Below the pieces are notes generated by a model that was given only the letters and a program-made list of their open reading frames with translations, was not told where the DNA came from and did not search any database. From assembly GCF_022354825.1 (NCBI RefSeq), contig NZ_CP031168.1:3411501-3475500 (forward strand): 64,000 nt of DNA. Reading direction: 5' to 3'. Positions 41,534-48,726 of this stretch are shown piece by piece; position 1 is the stretch's first letter; the number at the start of each line of letters is the position of its first letter. The position numbers and the translations under genes were made by a program. Source of the stretch: Paenibacillus sp. H1-7 (lineage in GTDB: Bacteria > Bacillota > Bacilli > Paenibacillales > NBRC-103111).

Positions 41534-42212
41534 ATTTGTCGCACAGCCTTTGTTCGGAATTGCACTATCCGTGATCTGCTATTCAATCGCGCTGATTGTC
41601 AATCGCAAACGGCGGTGGCTGCATCCGTTATTTTTAAGCTCAGGGCTTGTGATCGCGTTCTTGCTGGCAGGAGATATCCCATATGAAGCTTATAGGGTCG
41701 GAGGAGATATGCTGATCTTCTTCCTGGGGCCAGCAACGGTAGCGCTTGGAATCCCTCTGTATAAAAATGCCCGGCGCATCCAAACCAATTTGGCTGCCAT
41801 CTTGGGCGGCATCACCGTCGGATCCGTCAGCGCGCTTATTCTGTCTGCGGCGTTCGTATGGAGTCTCGGCGGCTCCAAAGAATTGATGCTTACGATGATG
41901 CCCAAATCGGTGTCGTCACCGATCGCATTGGAAATATCCCGTCAGTCCGGGGGAATTCCCGAATTAACAGCCGTGCTGACCGTGTTAACCGGCTTAATTG
42001 GAAGCATGTTCGGCCCCGCGTTATTAAGGCTGAGCGGTGTACGTGATGACATATCGATTGGTACGGCTATCGGCACCGCGGCGCATGGAATCGGGACGGC
42101 CAGAATCATACGCGATTCGGAGCTCCAGGGCAGTGTCAGCGGGTTTGCGATGGGAGCGGCCGCCATCATCACATCCATTTTGTTCATCCCGCTTTACTCG
42201 TTGTTCCGTTAA
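41520..42212 (+). CDS. LrgB/CidB-family membrane protein
   Basis: 230 residues; ATG 41520 with AAAGGAGGCG upstream, inside the end of the CidA-like gene. About seven or eight helices. Family stretches: GDMLIFFLGPATVALGIPLY, LMLTMMPKSVSSPIALEISR, GIPELTAVLTVLTGLIGSMF, GTAIGTAAHGIGTARIIRDS. It pairs with CidA/LrgA; in B. subtilis the YsbAB/PftAB counterpart moves pyruvate. A strong terminator follows. Confidence 0.93.
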   Translation: MSPDEFVAQPLFGIALSVICYSIALIVNRKRRWLHPLFLSSGLVIAFLLAGDIPYEAYRVGGDMLIFFLGPATVALGIPLYKNARRIQTNLAAILGGITVGSVSALILSAAFVWSLGGSKELMLTMMPKSVSSPIALEISRQSGGIPELTAVLTVLTGLIGSMFGPALLRLSGVRDDISIGTAIGTAAHGIGTARIIRDSELQGSVSGFAMGAAAIITSILFIPLYSLFR

Positions 42213-42269
42213 CCGATCGGCTTGAACCCTAAAGCCAGTTTACAAATAAAACATGATTACTATTCAAAG

Positions 42270-42296
42270 CAGAGTGCATGGCGCTCTGTTTTTTTT
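42270..42296 (+). terminator. Rho-independent terminator after the LrgB-like gene
   Basis: CAGAGTGC / GCGCTCTG 8-bp stem, ATG loop, eight T. Confidence 0.9.
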
Positions 42297-42423
42297 CTAT
42301 TTTCCGATTGGACAAGCAGCCGTAATCCTTACAAAACATTAACAACGCGCAAACGTTATCATAATAATCATTTGCTACGCTTACAAGGTATTCCACTCCA
42401 CTTTCCCTGAGAAAGGCGTGTTG

Positions 42424-43197
42424 ATGATGATTCAAACGGCTACTCAAGCAAGCCATTCGCAGTCTAACCTGTGCGTGAGGCTGGCTGCCAATTCGGAAGA
42501 AATAGAGCAGGCCATGCGCTTAAGGTATCAAGTTTTTGTCGAAGAGGAACGGAACATGATGCTGCTGAACGAGAACGGCTTGGAGCAGGATCCGTACGAT
42601 ACCTATTGCGATCATTTGATAGTGAAAGATCTGGATAGTGATCATGTGGTAGGGACTTACCGTTTGCTGCCAGGCGAGCGGGCTATCAGCAACATTGGCT
42701 TTTATTCGGAGACGGAATTTGATTTATCCGGTATTCAAGAATGGAAGAGAGATGCATTGGAGCTGGGGAGAAGCTGTATCGATCCGGCGTACCGGAGCGG
42801 AAAAGCGATCCAGATGCTGTGGGAAGGAATAGCTTCTTATATTACCGAGTATGATTACCGGTTCCTGATCGGCTGCGCCAGCGTTCATATGCAGTCTATG
42901 GAAGAAGTGAACTTCATCTACAGCCTGCTTAAGCATAAACAAGTGATTACAGATCGTTTTGGGATCCACCCGCATCCGACGCATCAGATCCAGGGGTTAC
43001 AGCAATTGGAATGCGATTTGAATGAAAAAGAGCTGTTTCGCAAGCTGCCCCCGCTTATGAAGGGCTACCAGTGGCTTGGAGCTGAAATCGGCGGAGATCC
43101 GGCTTACGACGCTATTTTTGATACGGTTGACTTTTTTATCGTTTTGGAAAAGGATCGCGTTACCCGCAAATATAAGAAGCATTTTTTGAAGCGGTGA
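42424..43197 (+). CDS. OlsB/FeeM-like N-acyltransferase (GNAT superfamily)
   Basis: 257 residues from ATG 42424, seven bases after GAAAGG. Hallmarks of the acyl-chain-using GNAT subfamily (ornithine N-acyltransferase OlsB, N-acyl amino-acid synthase FeeM, autoinducer synthases): EQAMRLRYQVFVEEERN, VVGTYRLLPGERA, ALELGRSCIDPAYRSGKAI then MLWEGI. Such enzymes join a 3-hydroxyacyl or acyl chain from acyl-ACP to an amine. The gene just downstream is an LpxL-like acyltransferase, so the two may make a two-chain aminolipid (inference). No terminator separates them. Confidence 0.82.
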   Translation: MMIQTATQASHSQSNLCVRLAANSEEIEQAMRLRYQVFVEEERNMMLLNENGLEQDPYDTYCDHLIVKDLDSDHVVGTYRLLPGERAISNIGFYSETEFDLSGIQEWKRDALELGRSCIDPAYRSGKAIQMLWEGIASYITEYDYRFLIGCASVHMQSMEEVNFIYSLLKHKQVITDRFGIHPHPTHQIQGLQQLECDLNEKELFRKLPPLMKGYQWLGAEIGGDPAYDAIFDTVDFFIVLEKDRVTRKYKKHFLKR

Positions 43198-43243
43198 ACC
43201 GGGCTATGAACGTATACCATGTTCGAAAAAGGGGAGGGTGACT

Positions 43244-44221
43244 TTGTACGAGTGGATTGGAGCTATAACCGGAAATCGAAAAGCGCTGCAAACTATGGCT
43301 TCTTGGAGCCGCTTGATTCCGCGTCCGGTCATCCTGCTGCTGTGCCGCTGTGTAGGTATAATGCTGTTTGTGGCTGCGGGAAAAGGGCTTCGCGATAATA
43401 TTTTACGCAACATGATGGATATGCTCCCAGATCGGTCCAGGAAGGAAATCGCGAGCTGCCGGTTTCAATTTTATCAAAATCTCGTTATCACGCTCTATGA
43501 AATCATCATCGATTCCCACAGGCTCAGCGGCAGTGAAGATTGGCGGTTTCGCGTCGACGGCGAGGCTCATTTGGAGGAAGCGCTGCGTCTGGGGCGCGGT
43601 GCTATTGTGTATACGCCTCACGAAGGGAATTTCTTTTATTACTATTGGTATTTATGTAAAAAATATCCATGCTTAACGATTGCAACAGCCGGGAGTCCGG
43701 AGCTGCGTCCGCTGTATTTCCACTTTCGGGATATGGGCTGTGACGGGCTGGACTATGACAGCACGCCTCCGCTGGAGCTTGTACGAAAGCTTCGACAACA
43801 TATAGCGGCCAACGGTGTCGTTTTTATTTTAGGTGATTTTTACCGCGAGTCGTTTCCGATTTCCCGGTTTTTCGGACGGGTGACACGGACACCGGAGGGC
43901 GCTGCTTTGCTGGCGATCGGCGACGAAGTGCCTGTAATCCCTTTTTACGGCAGGAGGGAGAAAGGGTTTGTCCATCGTCTGACCTTCGAGCAGCCGTTGC
44001 ATTTGTATGCTTCCTACCAGAAGACTCAGAGAAGGGAAGCTACCAAGCTGTTGAACCGATTCATGGAGCAGGTGATACGCAGCTATCCGGCGCAATGGTT
44101 TTATTGGTTCAATGCAGAGGAGCGATGGCAGGAAGATCCAACGGCCCATAATTCGAACGGGAACTCCCCGGGAAATACGCAAAGCCGGACGGAAGGCAAG
44201 CAAGCATCCCATTCAGCTTAG
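43244..44221 (+). CDS. LpxL/HtrB-like membrane acyltransferase
   Basis: 325 residues from TTG 43244, six bases after GGAGG; GTG at 43238 is an alternative. The N-terminus has a hydrophobic segment (RPVILLLCRCVGIMLFVAAG), then the lipid-A acyltransferase-like core: GLRDNILRNMMDMLPDRSRK, GRGAIVYTPHEGNFFYYYWY, ELRPLYFHFRDMG, GVVFILGDFYRES, and EGAALLAIGDEVPVIPFYGR. The usual H-X4-(D/E) active-site pair is altered: H is present but the fifth residue after it is F, not an acid. The tail is Asn/Ser/Gly-rich. Monoderms have no lipid A, so the acceptor is another lipid, perhaps the product of the upstream N-acyltransferase. Confidence 0.78.
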   Translation: MYEWIGAITGNRKALQTMASWSRLIPRPVILLLCRCVGIMLFVAAGKGLRDNILRNMMDMLPDRSRKEIASCRFQFYQNLVITLYEIIIDSHRLSGSEDWRFRVDGEAHLEEALRLGRGAIVYTPHEGNFFYYYWYLCKKYPCLTIATAGSPELRPLYFHFRDMGCDGLDYDSTPPLELVRKLRQHIAANGVVFILGDFYRESFPISRFFGRVTRTPEGAALLAIGDEVPVIPFYGRREKGFVHRLTFEQPLHLYASYQKTQRREATKLLNRFMEQVIRSYPAQWFYWFNAEERWQEDPTAHNSNGNSPGNTQSRTEGKQASHSA

Positions 44222-44232
44222 GAGGGAAGACA

Positions 44233-45201
44233 ATGGATACGGGAAGTCATTTGCTGTTCGGTGCGACTCTGGCCGGCTTGGCTGCGCTTCACCCGGTCAT
44301 AGCCCATCAGCCCGAGCTCAGTCATGCTATTATGGCGGCAACCTTAATCGGCTCGCATGCTCCGGATTTCGATACCATTGCCCGTCTGAAAGGATATTCC
44401 GCCTATATACGAATTCATCGCGGAATAACCCACTCGCTGCCTGCGCTTTTGATATGGCCTGTTGTCCTTTCCATTCCTGTGACTGCGGTGTTCGGAGTAT
44501 GGGAGCATGCTCATTTGGTTTGGCTTTGGGCTTTTTTCGCAGTCGTGTTTCATGTATTTCTGGATTGGTTTAATGCTTATGGGGTCCAGTGCTTTCGGCC
44601 TTTTTCGCAAAAATGGCACCATCTTGACGTGCTCTCTTTGTTCGAGCCGGGGCTGTTCCTGCTTCACTCCGCAGGGCTGCTGCTGTGGCTGCTGAATGTG
44701 CCGGGAATTCCATTCGGCTGGATGTTTGCAGGGATTTATGCGGTGACCTTCATGTATATCGGGGTGCGCACGGTACAGCATCGTCAGGCGGTGGAGGTCG
44801 TTCGCCGGCATGTAGGCTTCGACGGAGTATGCCATGTATTGCCGGGAATGTTGTGGTACCGGTGGCAGTTCGTAGTGGAAACAGAGAGCCATTTTACAAC
44901 AGGAACGCTGCATCGGGGTGTTGTGTCGATCAAGGATGTGTATCGCAAAGATGCGGCGGATTCGATTGTTCAGGCAACGATGTCGACGGACGGAGTCAGA
45001 GCTTTTTTGCATTTTGCCCAGAGGGTGTATGTCATCAGTACGGAGCAAAACGACGGATATGTCGTTAAGTGGCGCGATGTCCGCTTTTGGCATAATCACC
45101 AGCTCCCTTTCGGAGTCGATGTGTACTTGGACCGTAATTTGAATGTCGTCGATCAATCCCTAGGATGGCGAAAAAAAGTGTGGGACCCGCCGTTTGTTTA
45201 A
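44233..45201 (+). CDS. YfhP-like membrane-bound metal-dependent hydrolase
   Basis: 322 residues; ATG 44233 follows TAGGAGGGAAG. PF04307 motifs: MDTGSHLLFGATLAGLAALH, IGSHAPDFDTIARLKG, RIHRGITHSLPALL, and HVFLDWFNAYGVQCFRPFSQ. The His and Asp residues are spaced as metal ligands. Four to five helices lie in the first 190 residues; the rest is a soluble beta-rich domain (MLWYRWQFVVETESHF...). Matches B. subtilis YfhP in length and order. The substrate is unknown; the adjoining acyltransferase genes suggest a lipid-related role (inference). Confidence 0.88.
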   Translation: MDTGSHLLFGATLAGLAALHPVIAHQPELSHAIMAATLIGSHAPDFDTIARLKGYSAYIRIHRGITHSLPALLIWPVVLSIPVTAVFGVWEHAHLVWLWAFFAVVFHVFLDWFNAYGVQCFRPFSQKWHHLDVLSLFEPGLFLLHSAGLLLWLLNVPGIPFGWMFAGIYAVTFMYIGVRTVQHRQAVEVVRRHVGFDGVCHVLPGMLWYRWQFVVETESHFTTGTLHRGVVSIKDVYRKDAADSIVQATMSTDGVRAFLHFAQRVYVISTEQNDGYVVKWRDVRFWHNHQLPFGVDVYLDRNLNVVDQSLGWRKKVWDPPFV

Positions 45202-45215
45202 AAGAAAATGAGGCG

Positions 45216-45240
45216 AAGAGGCCGTAATTCGGCCTTTTCT
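45216..45240 (+). terminator. Terminator after the YfhP-like gene
   Basis: AAGAGGCCG / CGGCCTTTT 9-bp stem with one G-U pair, TAATT loop, T-rich tail. Confidence 0.75.
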
Positions 45241-45310
45241 TTGTATGAATATCCTCAATATGGGATATACTAGTCGGGTGTGAAAAACGATGCTCAGGGG
45301 GGATGCCAGC

Positions 45311-45523
45311 ATGAACTTCACAAGTCAGGATATTGCCGTGATCGAGCAAGCTTTACAATTAGCGATTCAAGCGGAGGCCAAAGATTCAAACGTCAAGCAA
45401 TACCGGGAAGTGCTGGGCAAGCTGCAGAGCAAAGCAGAGGAAGCAATGAGCAAACATACTACATTGACGGTGGATCGTGATGAATTAAGGTTCGATTACG
45501 ACGATTCGTCGGACTTGCTGTAA
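45311..45523 (+). CDS. Small conserved-looking hydrophilic protein, unknown function
   Basis: 70 residues from ATG 45311 after AGGGGGGATG. No cysteine, no membrane segment; mostly helical and Gln/Glu/Lys-rich (DIAVIEQALQLAIQAEAKDS), ending in an acidic RFDYDDSSDLL tail. A TATACT (45266-45271) with a flanking ATATCC/GGATAT inverted repeat could be its promoter. I do not recognise a family. The 27-base direct repeat begins six bases after its stop. Confidence 0.7.
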   Translation: MNFTSQDIAVIEQALQLAIQAEAKDSNVKQYREVLGKLQSKAEEAMSKHTTLTVDRDELRFDYDDSSDLL

Positions 45524-45528
45524 AAAAC

Positions 45529-45555
45529 TTTCCCGGGAAAGCGCAGGAAACGACA
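45529..45555 (+). repeat. 27-base direct repeat, left copy (flanks the collagen-like gene)
   Basis: Identical over 27 bases to 48371-48397, in the same orientation. It contains the 14-base palindrome CTTTCCCGGGAAAG and then GCGCAGGAAACGACA. Both copies are preceded by an A-rich run ending in C. Confidence 0.85.
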
Positions 45556-45675
45556 TTAATTTTGCTGATACAATGAATTTTTGATAGATTTTGTTATGTA
45601 AAGACGAACTGGTGATTTACTTGAGTGGAATAGAGAATAATATTAGGTTGCGATTGTGTGTCACAACCAGTAAAT

Positions 45676-45716
45676 AAAAAGGAATGGCGCCCGTGAGGGT
45701 GTCATTCCTTTTTTAT
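45676..45716. terminator. Bidirectional terminator downstream of the collagen-like gene
   Basis: GGAATGGCGCCC and GGGTGTCATTCC pair (12 bp, two G-U) around GTGA, with five A on one side and six T on the other. It ends the minus-strand collagen gene. Confidence 0.88.
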
Positions 45717-45725
45717 TTAAGCTTA

Positions 45726-48206
45726 TTATACAGGAACCGTTCCGGTCGTTGCTGTCAGGGAGGAGTAAGTGATAGCTGCGGTGGTAGTTCCGATGACTAT
45801 AGTGATACCTGTTACGGTAACTCTTAGTGTATAGGTGTGAGTGCCATCAGTAGCTGAATTGAAATAAGTCATTGGAATGGTTCGTTGGTAATTAAAGACG
45901 CCTGCTCCAAGCGACAATAGATCCGAGTTAACAGTAGTTGCAACTACTGTAGCTCCATCAAGCAATTCAACCGTAATTGTAGGGCTTGCAGCTAGCGCGA
46001 CTAGAGTATTAAAGCTAATGTTAACCGTAACAACGCCATCCACAATAACTTGGTTAGAACCGGCGTTTACAGGAATGTTGAGGGTTGCTGCAGTTACTGG
46101 TGTACCTACTGTCGGGATGTTAGTAGGAATTGTTCCTTGTAAGCCGGTAGCTGCTGAGCCAGGTCCGGTTGGCCCTTGTGTACCCGTAGCGCCCGTAGCA
46201 CCGGAAGGTCCTTGATCACCTTGAGGTCCTTGATCGCCCTGAGCACCCGTAGCGCCCGTAGCACCGGAAGGTCCTTGATCACCTTGAGGTCCTTGATCGC
46301 CCTGAGCACCCGTAGCGCCCGTAGCACCGGAAGGTCCTTGATCACCTTGAGGTCCTTGATCGCCCTGAGCACCCGTAGCGCCAGTAGCCCCCGCCGGTCC
46401 TTGATCACCTTGAGGTCCTTGATCGCCCTGAGCACCCGTAGCGCCAGTAGCCCCCGCCGGTCCTTGATCACCTTGAGGTCCTTGATCGCCCTGAGCACCC
46501 GTAGCGCCTGTAGCACCGGAAGGTCCTTGATCACCTTGAGGTCCTTGATCGCCCTGAGCACCCGTAGCGCCCGTAGCACCGGAAGGTCCTTGATCACCTT
46601 GAGGTCCTTGATCGCCCTGAGCACCCGTAGCGCCTGTAGCACCGGAAGGTCCTTGATCACCTTGAGGTCCTTGATCGCCCTGAGCACCCGTAGCGCCTGT
46701 AGCACCGGAAGGTCCTTGATCACCTTGAGGTCCTTGATCGCCCTGAGCACCCGTAGCGCCTGTAGCACCGGAAGGTCCTTGATCACCTTGAGGTCCTTGA
46801 TCGCCCTGAGCACCCGTAGCGCCTGTAGCCCCCGCCGGTCCTTGATCACCTTGAGGCCCTTGATCGCCCTGAGCACCCGTAGCGCCTGTAGCCCCCGCCG
46901 GTCCTTGATCACCTTGAGGCCCTTGATCGCCCTGAGCACCCGTAGCGCCCGTAGCACCGGAAGGTCCTTGATCACCTTGAGGCCCTTGATCGCCCTGAGC
47001 ACCCGTAGCGCCCGTAGCACCGGAAGGTCCTTGATCACCTTGAGGCCCTTGATCGCCCTGAGCACCCGTAGCGCCTGTAGCACCGGAAGGTCCTTGATCA
47101 CCTTGAGGCCCTTGATCGCCCTGAGCACCCGTAGCGCCTGTAGCACCGGAAGGTCCTTGATCACCTTGAGGTCCTTGATCGCCCTGAGCACCCGTAGCGC
47201 CTGTAGCCCCCGCCGGTCCTTGATCACCTTGAGGTCCTTGATCGCCCTGAGCACCCGTAGCGCCCGTAGCTCCCGCCGGTCCTTGATCGCCTTGAGGTCC
47301 GGGAGCGCCCGTAGCGCCAGTAGAGCCCGCCGGTCCTTGATCGCCTTGAGGTCCAGGAGCGCCAGTAGCCCCCGTAGAGCCCGCCGGTCCTTGATCGCCT
47401 TGAGGTCCAGGAGCGCCTGTAGCGCCAGTAGCCCCCGCCGGTCCTTGATCGCCTTGAGGTCCAGGAGCGCCAGTAGCCCCCGTAGAGCCCGCCGGTCCTT
47501 GATCGCCTTGAGGTCCAGGAGCGCCTGTAGCGCCAGTAGCCCCCGCCGGTCCTTGATCGCCTTGAGGTCCAGGAGCGCCTGTAGCGCCAGTAGCCCCCGC
47601 CGGTCCTTGATCGCCTTGAGGTCCAGGAGCACCCGTAGCGCCAGTAGAGCCCGCTGGTCCTTGATCGCCTTGAGGTCCAGGAGCGCCCATAGCGCCAGTA
47701 GAGCCCGCTGGTCCTTGGTCACCTTGAGGTCCAGGCGCGCCTGTAGCGCCAGTAGAGCCCGCTGGTCCTTGGTCACCTTGAGGTCCAGGAGCGCCTGTAG
47801 CGCCAGTAGAGCCCGCTGGTCCTTGATCGCCTTGAGGCCCAGGAGCGCCCGTAGCGCCAGTAGAGCCCGCTGGTCCTTGATCGCCTTGAGGCCCAGGAGC
47901 GCCCGTAGCGCCAGTAGAGCCCGCCGGTCCTTGATCGCCTTGAGGTCCGGGAGCGCCCGTAGCCCCAGTCGGTCCAGGAGCACCGTCAGCTCCAGCAGGT
48001 CCGACAGGTCCCGTCGGTCCAGTAGGACCGGTTGGACCGGTTGGACCGGTTGGACCCGTAGCGCCCGTAGCGCCCGTAGCTCCAGTATGTCCAGTATAGC
48101 CAGTATATCCCGTCATTCCAGTAGGTCCCGTCGGGCCCGTCGGGCCCGTTGGCCCAACAGGTCCAACAGGTCCGGGAGGTCCCGGAGGTCCAGGTGTAAA
48201 AGCCAT
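45726..48206 (-). CDS. Collagen-like (BclA-type) triple-helix surface protein
   Basis: 826 residues, minus strand; ATG preceded by GAAAGGAGTAG. Begins [13 protein letters not shown] without a secretion signal or a clear BclA exosporium-targeting motif. About 670 residues are unbroken Gly-X-Y: a mixed [20 protein letters not shown] stretch, then 13 copies of an 18-residue unit ([19 protein letters not shown]), then 17 copies of a 21-residue unit ([22 protein letters not shown]). The last about 150 residues are a non-collagen Thr/Val/Ala beta domain ([20 protein letters not shown]...), probably the trimerising head. Likely a spore-surface filament. It has no Cys. The repeat region is open in several other frames; those are artefacts. 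Confidence 0.9.
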   Translation of the reverse strand: MAFTPGPPGPPGPVGPVGPTGPTGPTGPTGMTGYTGYTGHTGATGATGATGPTGPTGPTGPTGPTGPVGPAGADGAPGPTGATGAPGPQGDQGPAGSTGATGAPGPQGDQGPAGSTGATGAPGPQGDQGPAGSTGATGAPGPQGDQGPAGSTGATGAPGPQGDQGPAGSTGAMGAPGPQGDQGPAGSTGATGAPGPQGDQGPAGATGATGAPGPQGDQGPAGATGATGAPGPQGDQGPAGSTGATGAPGPQGDQGPAGATGATGAPGPQGDQGPAGSTGATGAPGPQGDQGPAGSTGATGAPGPQGDQGPAGATGATGAQGDQGPQGDQGPAGATGATGAQGDQGPQGDQGPSGATGATGAQGDQGPQGDQGPSGATGATGAQGDQGPQGDQGPSGATGATGAQGDQGPQGDQGPSGATGATGAQGDQGPQGDQGPAGATGATGAQGDQGPQGDQGPAGATGATGAQGDQGPQGDQGPSGATGATGAQGDQGPQGDQGPSGATGATGAQGDQGPQGDQGPSGATGATGAQGDQGPQGDQGPSGATGATGAQGDQGPQGDQGPSGATGATGAQGDQGPQGDQGPAGATGATGAQGDQGPQGDQGPAGATGATGAQGDQGPQGDQGPSGATGATGAQGDQGPQGDQGPSGATGATGAQGDQGPQGDQGPSGATGATGTQGPTGPGSAATGLQGTIPTNIPTVGTPVTAATLNIPVNAGSNQVIVDGVVTVNISFNTLVALAASPTITVELLDGATVVATTVNSDLLSLGAGVFNYQRTIPMTYFNSATDGTHTYTLRVTVTGITIVIGTTTAAITYSSLTATTGTVPV
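46207..47277 (-). repeat. 17 exact-length tandem repeats of 63 bp
   Basis: Units start with GGTCCTTGATCACC on the plus strand and recur every 63 bases with only synonymous or Ser/Ala changes. 17 x 63 fills the interval exactly. They encode the 21-residue collagen unit. Confidence 0.92.
47278..47970 (-). repeat. Tandem repeats of 54 bp (12 full units plus a 45-bp variant)
   Basis: Units start GGTCCTTGATCGCC or GGTCCTTGGTCACC on the plus strand, period 54, encoding the 18-residue collagen unit. The array abuts the 63-bp array with no gap. Confidence 0.9.
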
Positions 48207-48239
48207 GAATCAATCTACTCCTTTCAATTTGGAATATTA

Positions 48240-48266
48240 AAGTATATGATGAAGATTTTAACGGGT
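48240..48266 (-). promoter_or_regulatory. Candidate sigma-K-like promoter of the collagen-like gene
   Basis: Minus-strand CATATACTT (48248-48240) keeps five of six fixed positions of the sigma-K -10 CATA-N3-TA. An ACC lies 15 bases upstream as the -35 AC. This would suit late mother-cell expression of an exosporium protein. Confidence 0.35.
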
Positions 48267-48370
48267 AACGGCAATTGTTACCATTTTGTGCCTTTTAATA
48301 GATAAATAGTTAAACAAATCTGCTAGCAACTATAAGCTAGAATAGTAGCGAACGTAGGTAATTAAAAACT

Positions 48371-48397
48371 TTTCCCGGGAAAGCGCAGGAAACGACA
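48371..48397 (+). repeat. 27-base direct repeat, right copy
   Basis: Identical to 45529-45555, 2842 bases away. The only change next to it is one extra T before the palindrome. Confidence 0.85.
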
Positions 48398-48726
48398 AAA
48401 TATTCAGAAAATTAAAATAACAACGTCATCCAATGGTTCAATTCAATTTCGATCCATACCGTGTATCTGCCCAAGCAATGGAGATGTGATTATTGCTTTG
48501 TTCTTTTCCAAGCAATCAGATTAAACAGAGGAACGAATGTTCTGTTAACAAAGAATTCAATGAGGATGCAGACCAGAGAGTATTTAGATGACACTAAAAT
48601 CAATAACAGGGGAGGTTGGAAGAAAAGCCGGCAAAGCATCAAGAAGGCCGCCAACGAATTTCTCGCTGACAGCCTCCAGATAAGTGAGGGTCAAATCCTG
48701 CACAGCTTTAGCTCCTGTTTAGCTCT

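Larger units (their letters stand above)
48207..48726 (+). other. 520-base region without a convincing gene
   Basis: It holds the collagen gene's ribosome site and promoter candidate, the right direct repeat, and about 330 further bases. A 106-codon plus-strand frame (48461-48781) runs into the histidine kinase gene on the other strand and lacks a ribosome site and similarity. Confidence 0.6.

Noticed and set aside
46207..47970. CRISPR-like regular repeats
   Set aside because: Units are contiguous without unique spacers, lie wholly inside a coding frame and encode collagen triplets.
46106..48305. Long alternative open frames (over 600 codons) on both strands across the collagen-like gene
   Set aside because: The 63- and 54-base repeats are multiples of three, so every stop-free frame stays open throughout. 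The products (Arg/Ser/Leu and Leu/Lys/Ala repeats) are translation artefacts, and only the Gly-X-Y frame has a ribosome site and non-repetitive ends.
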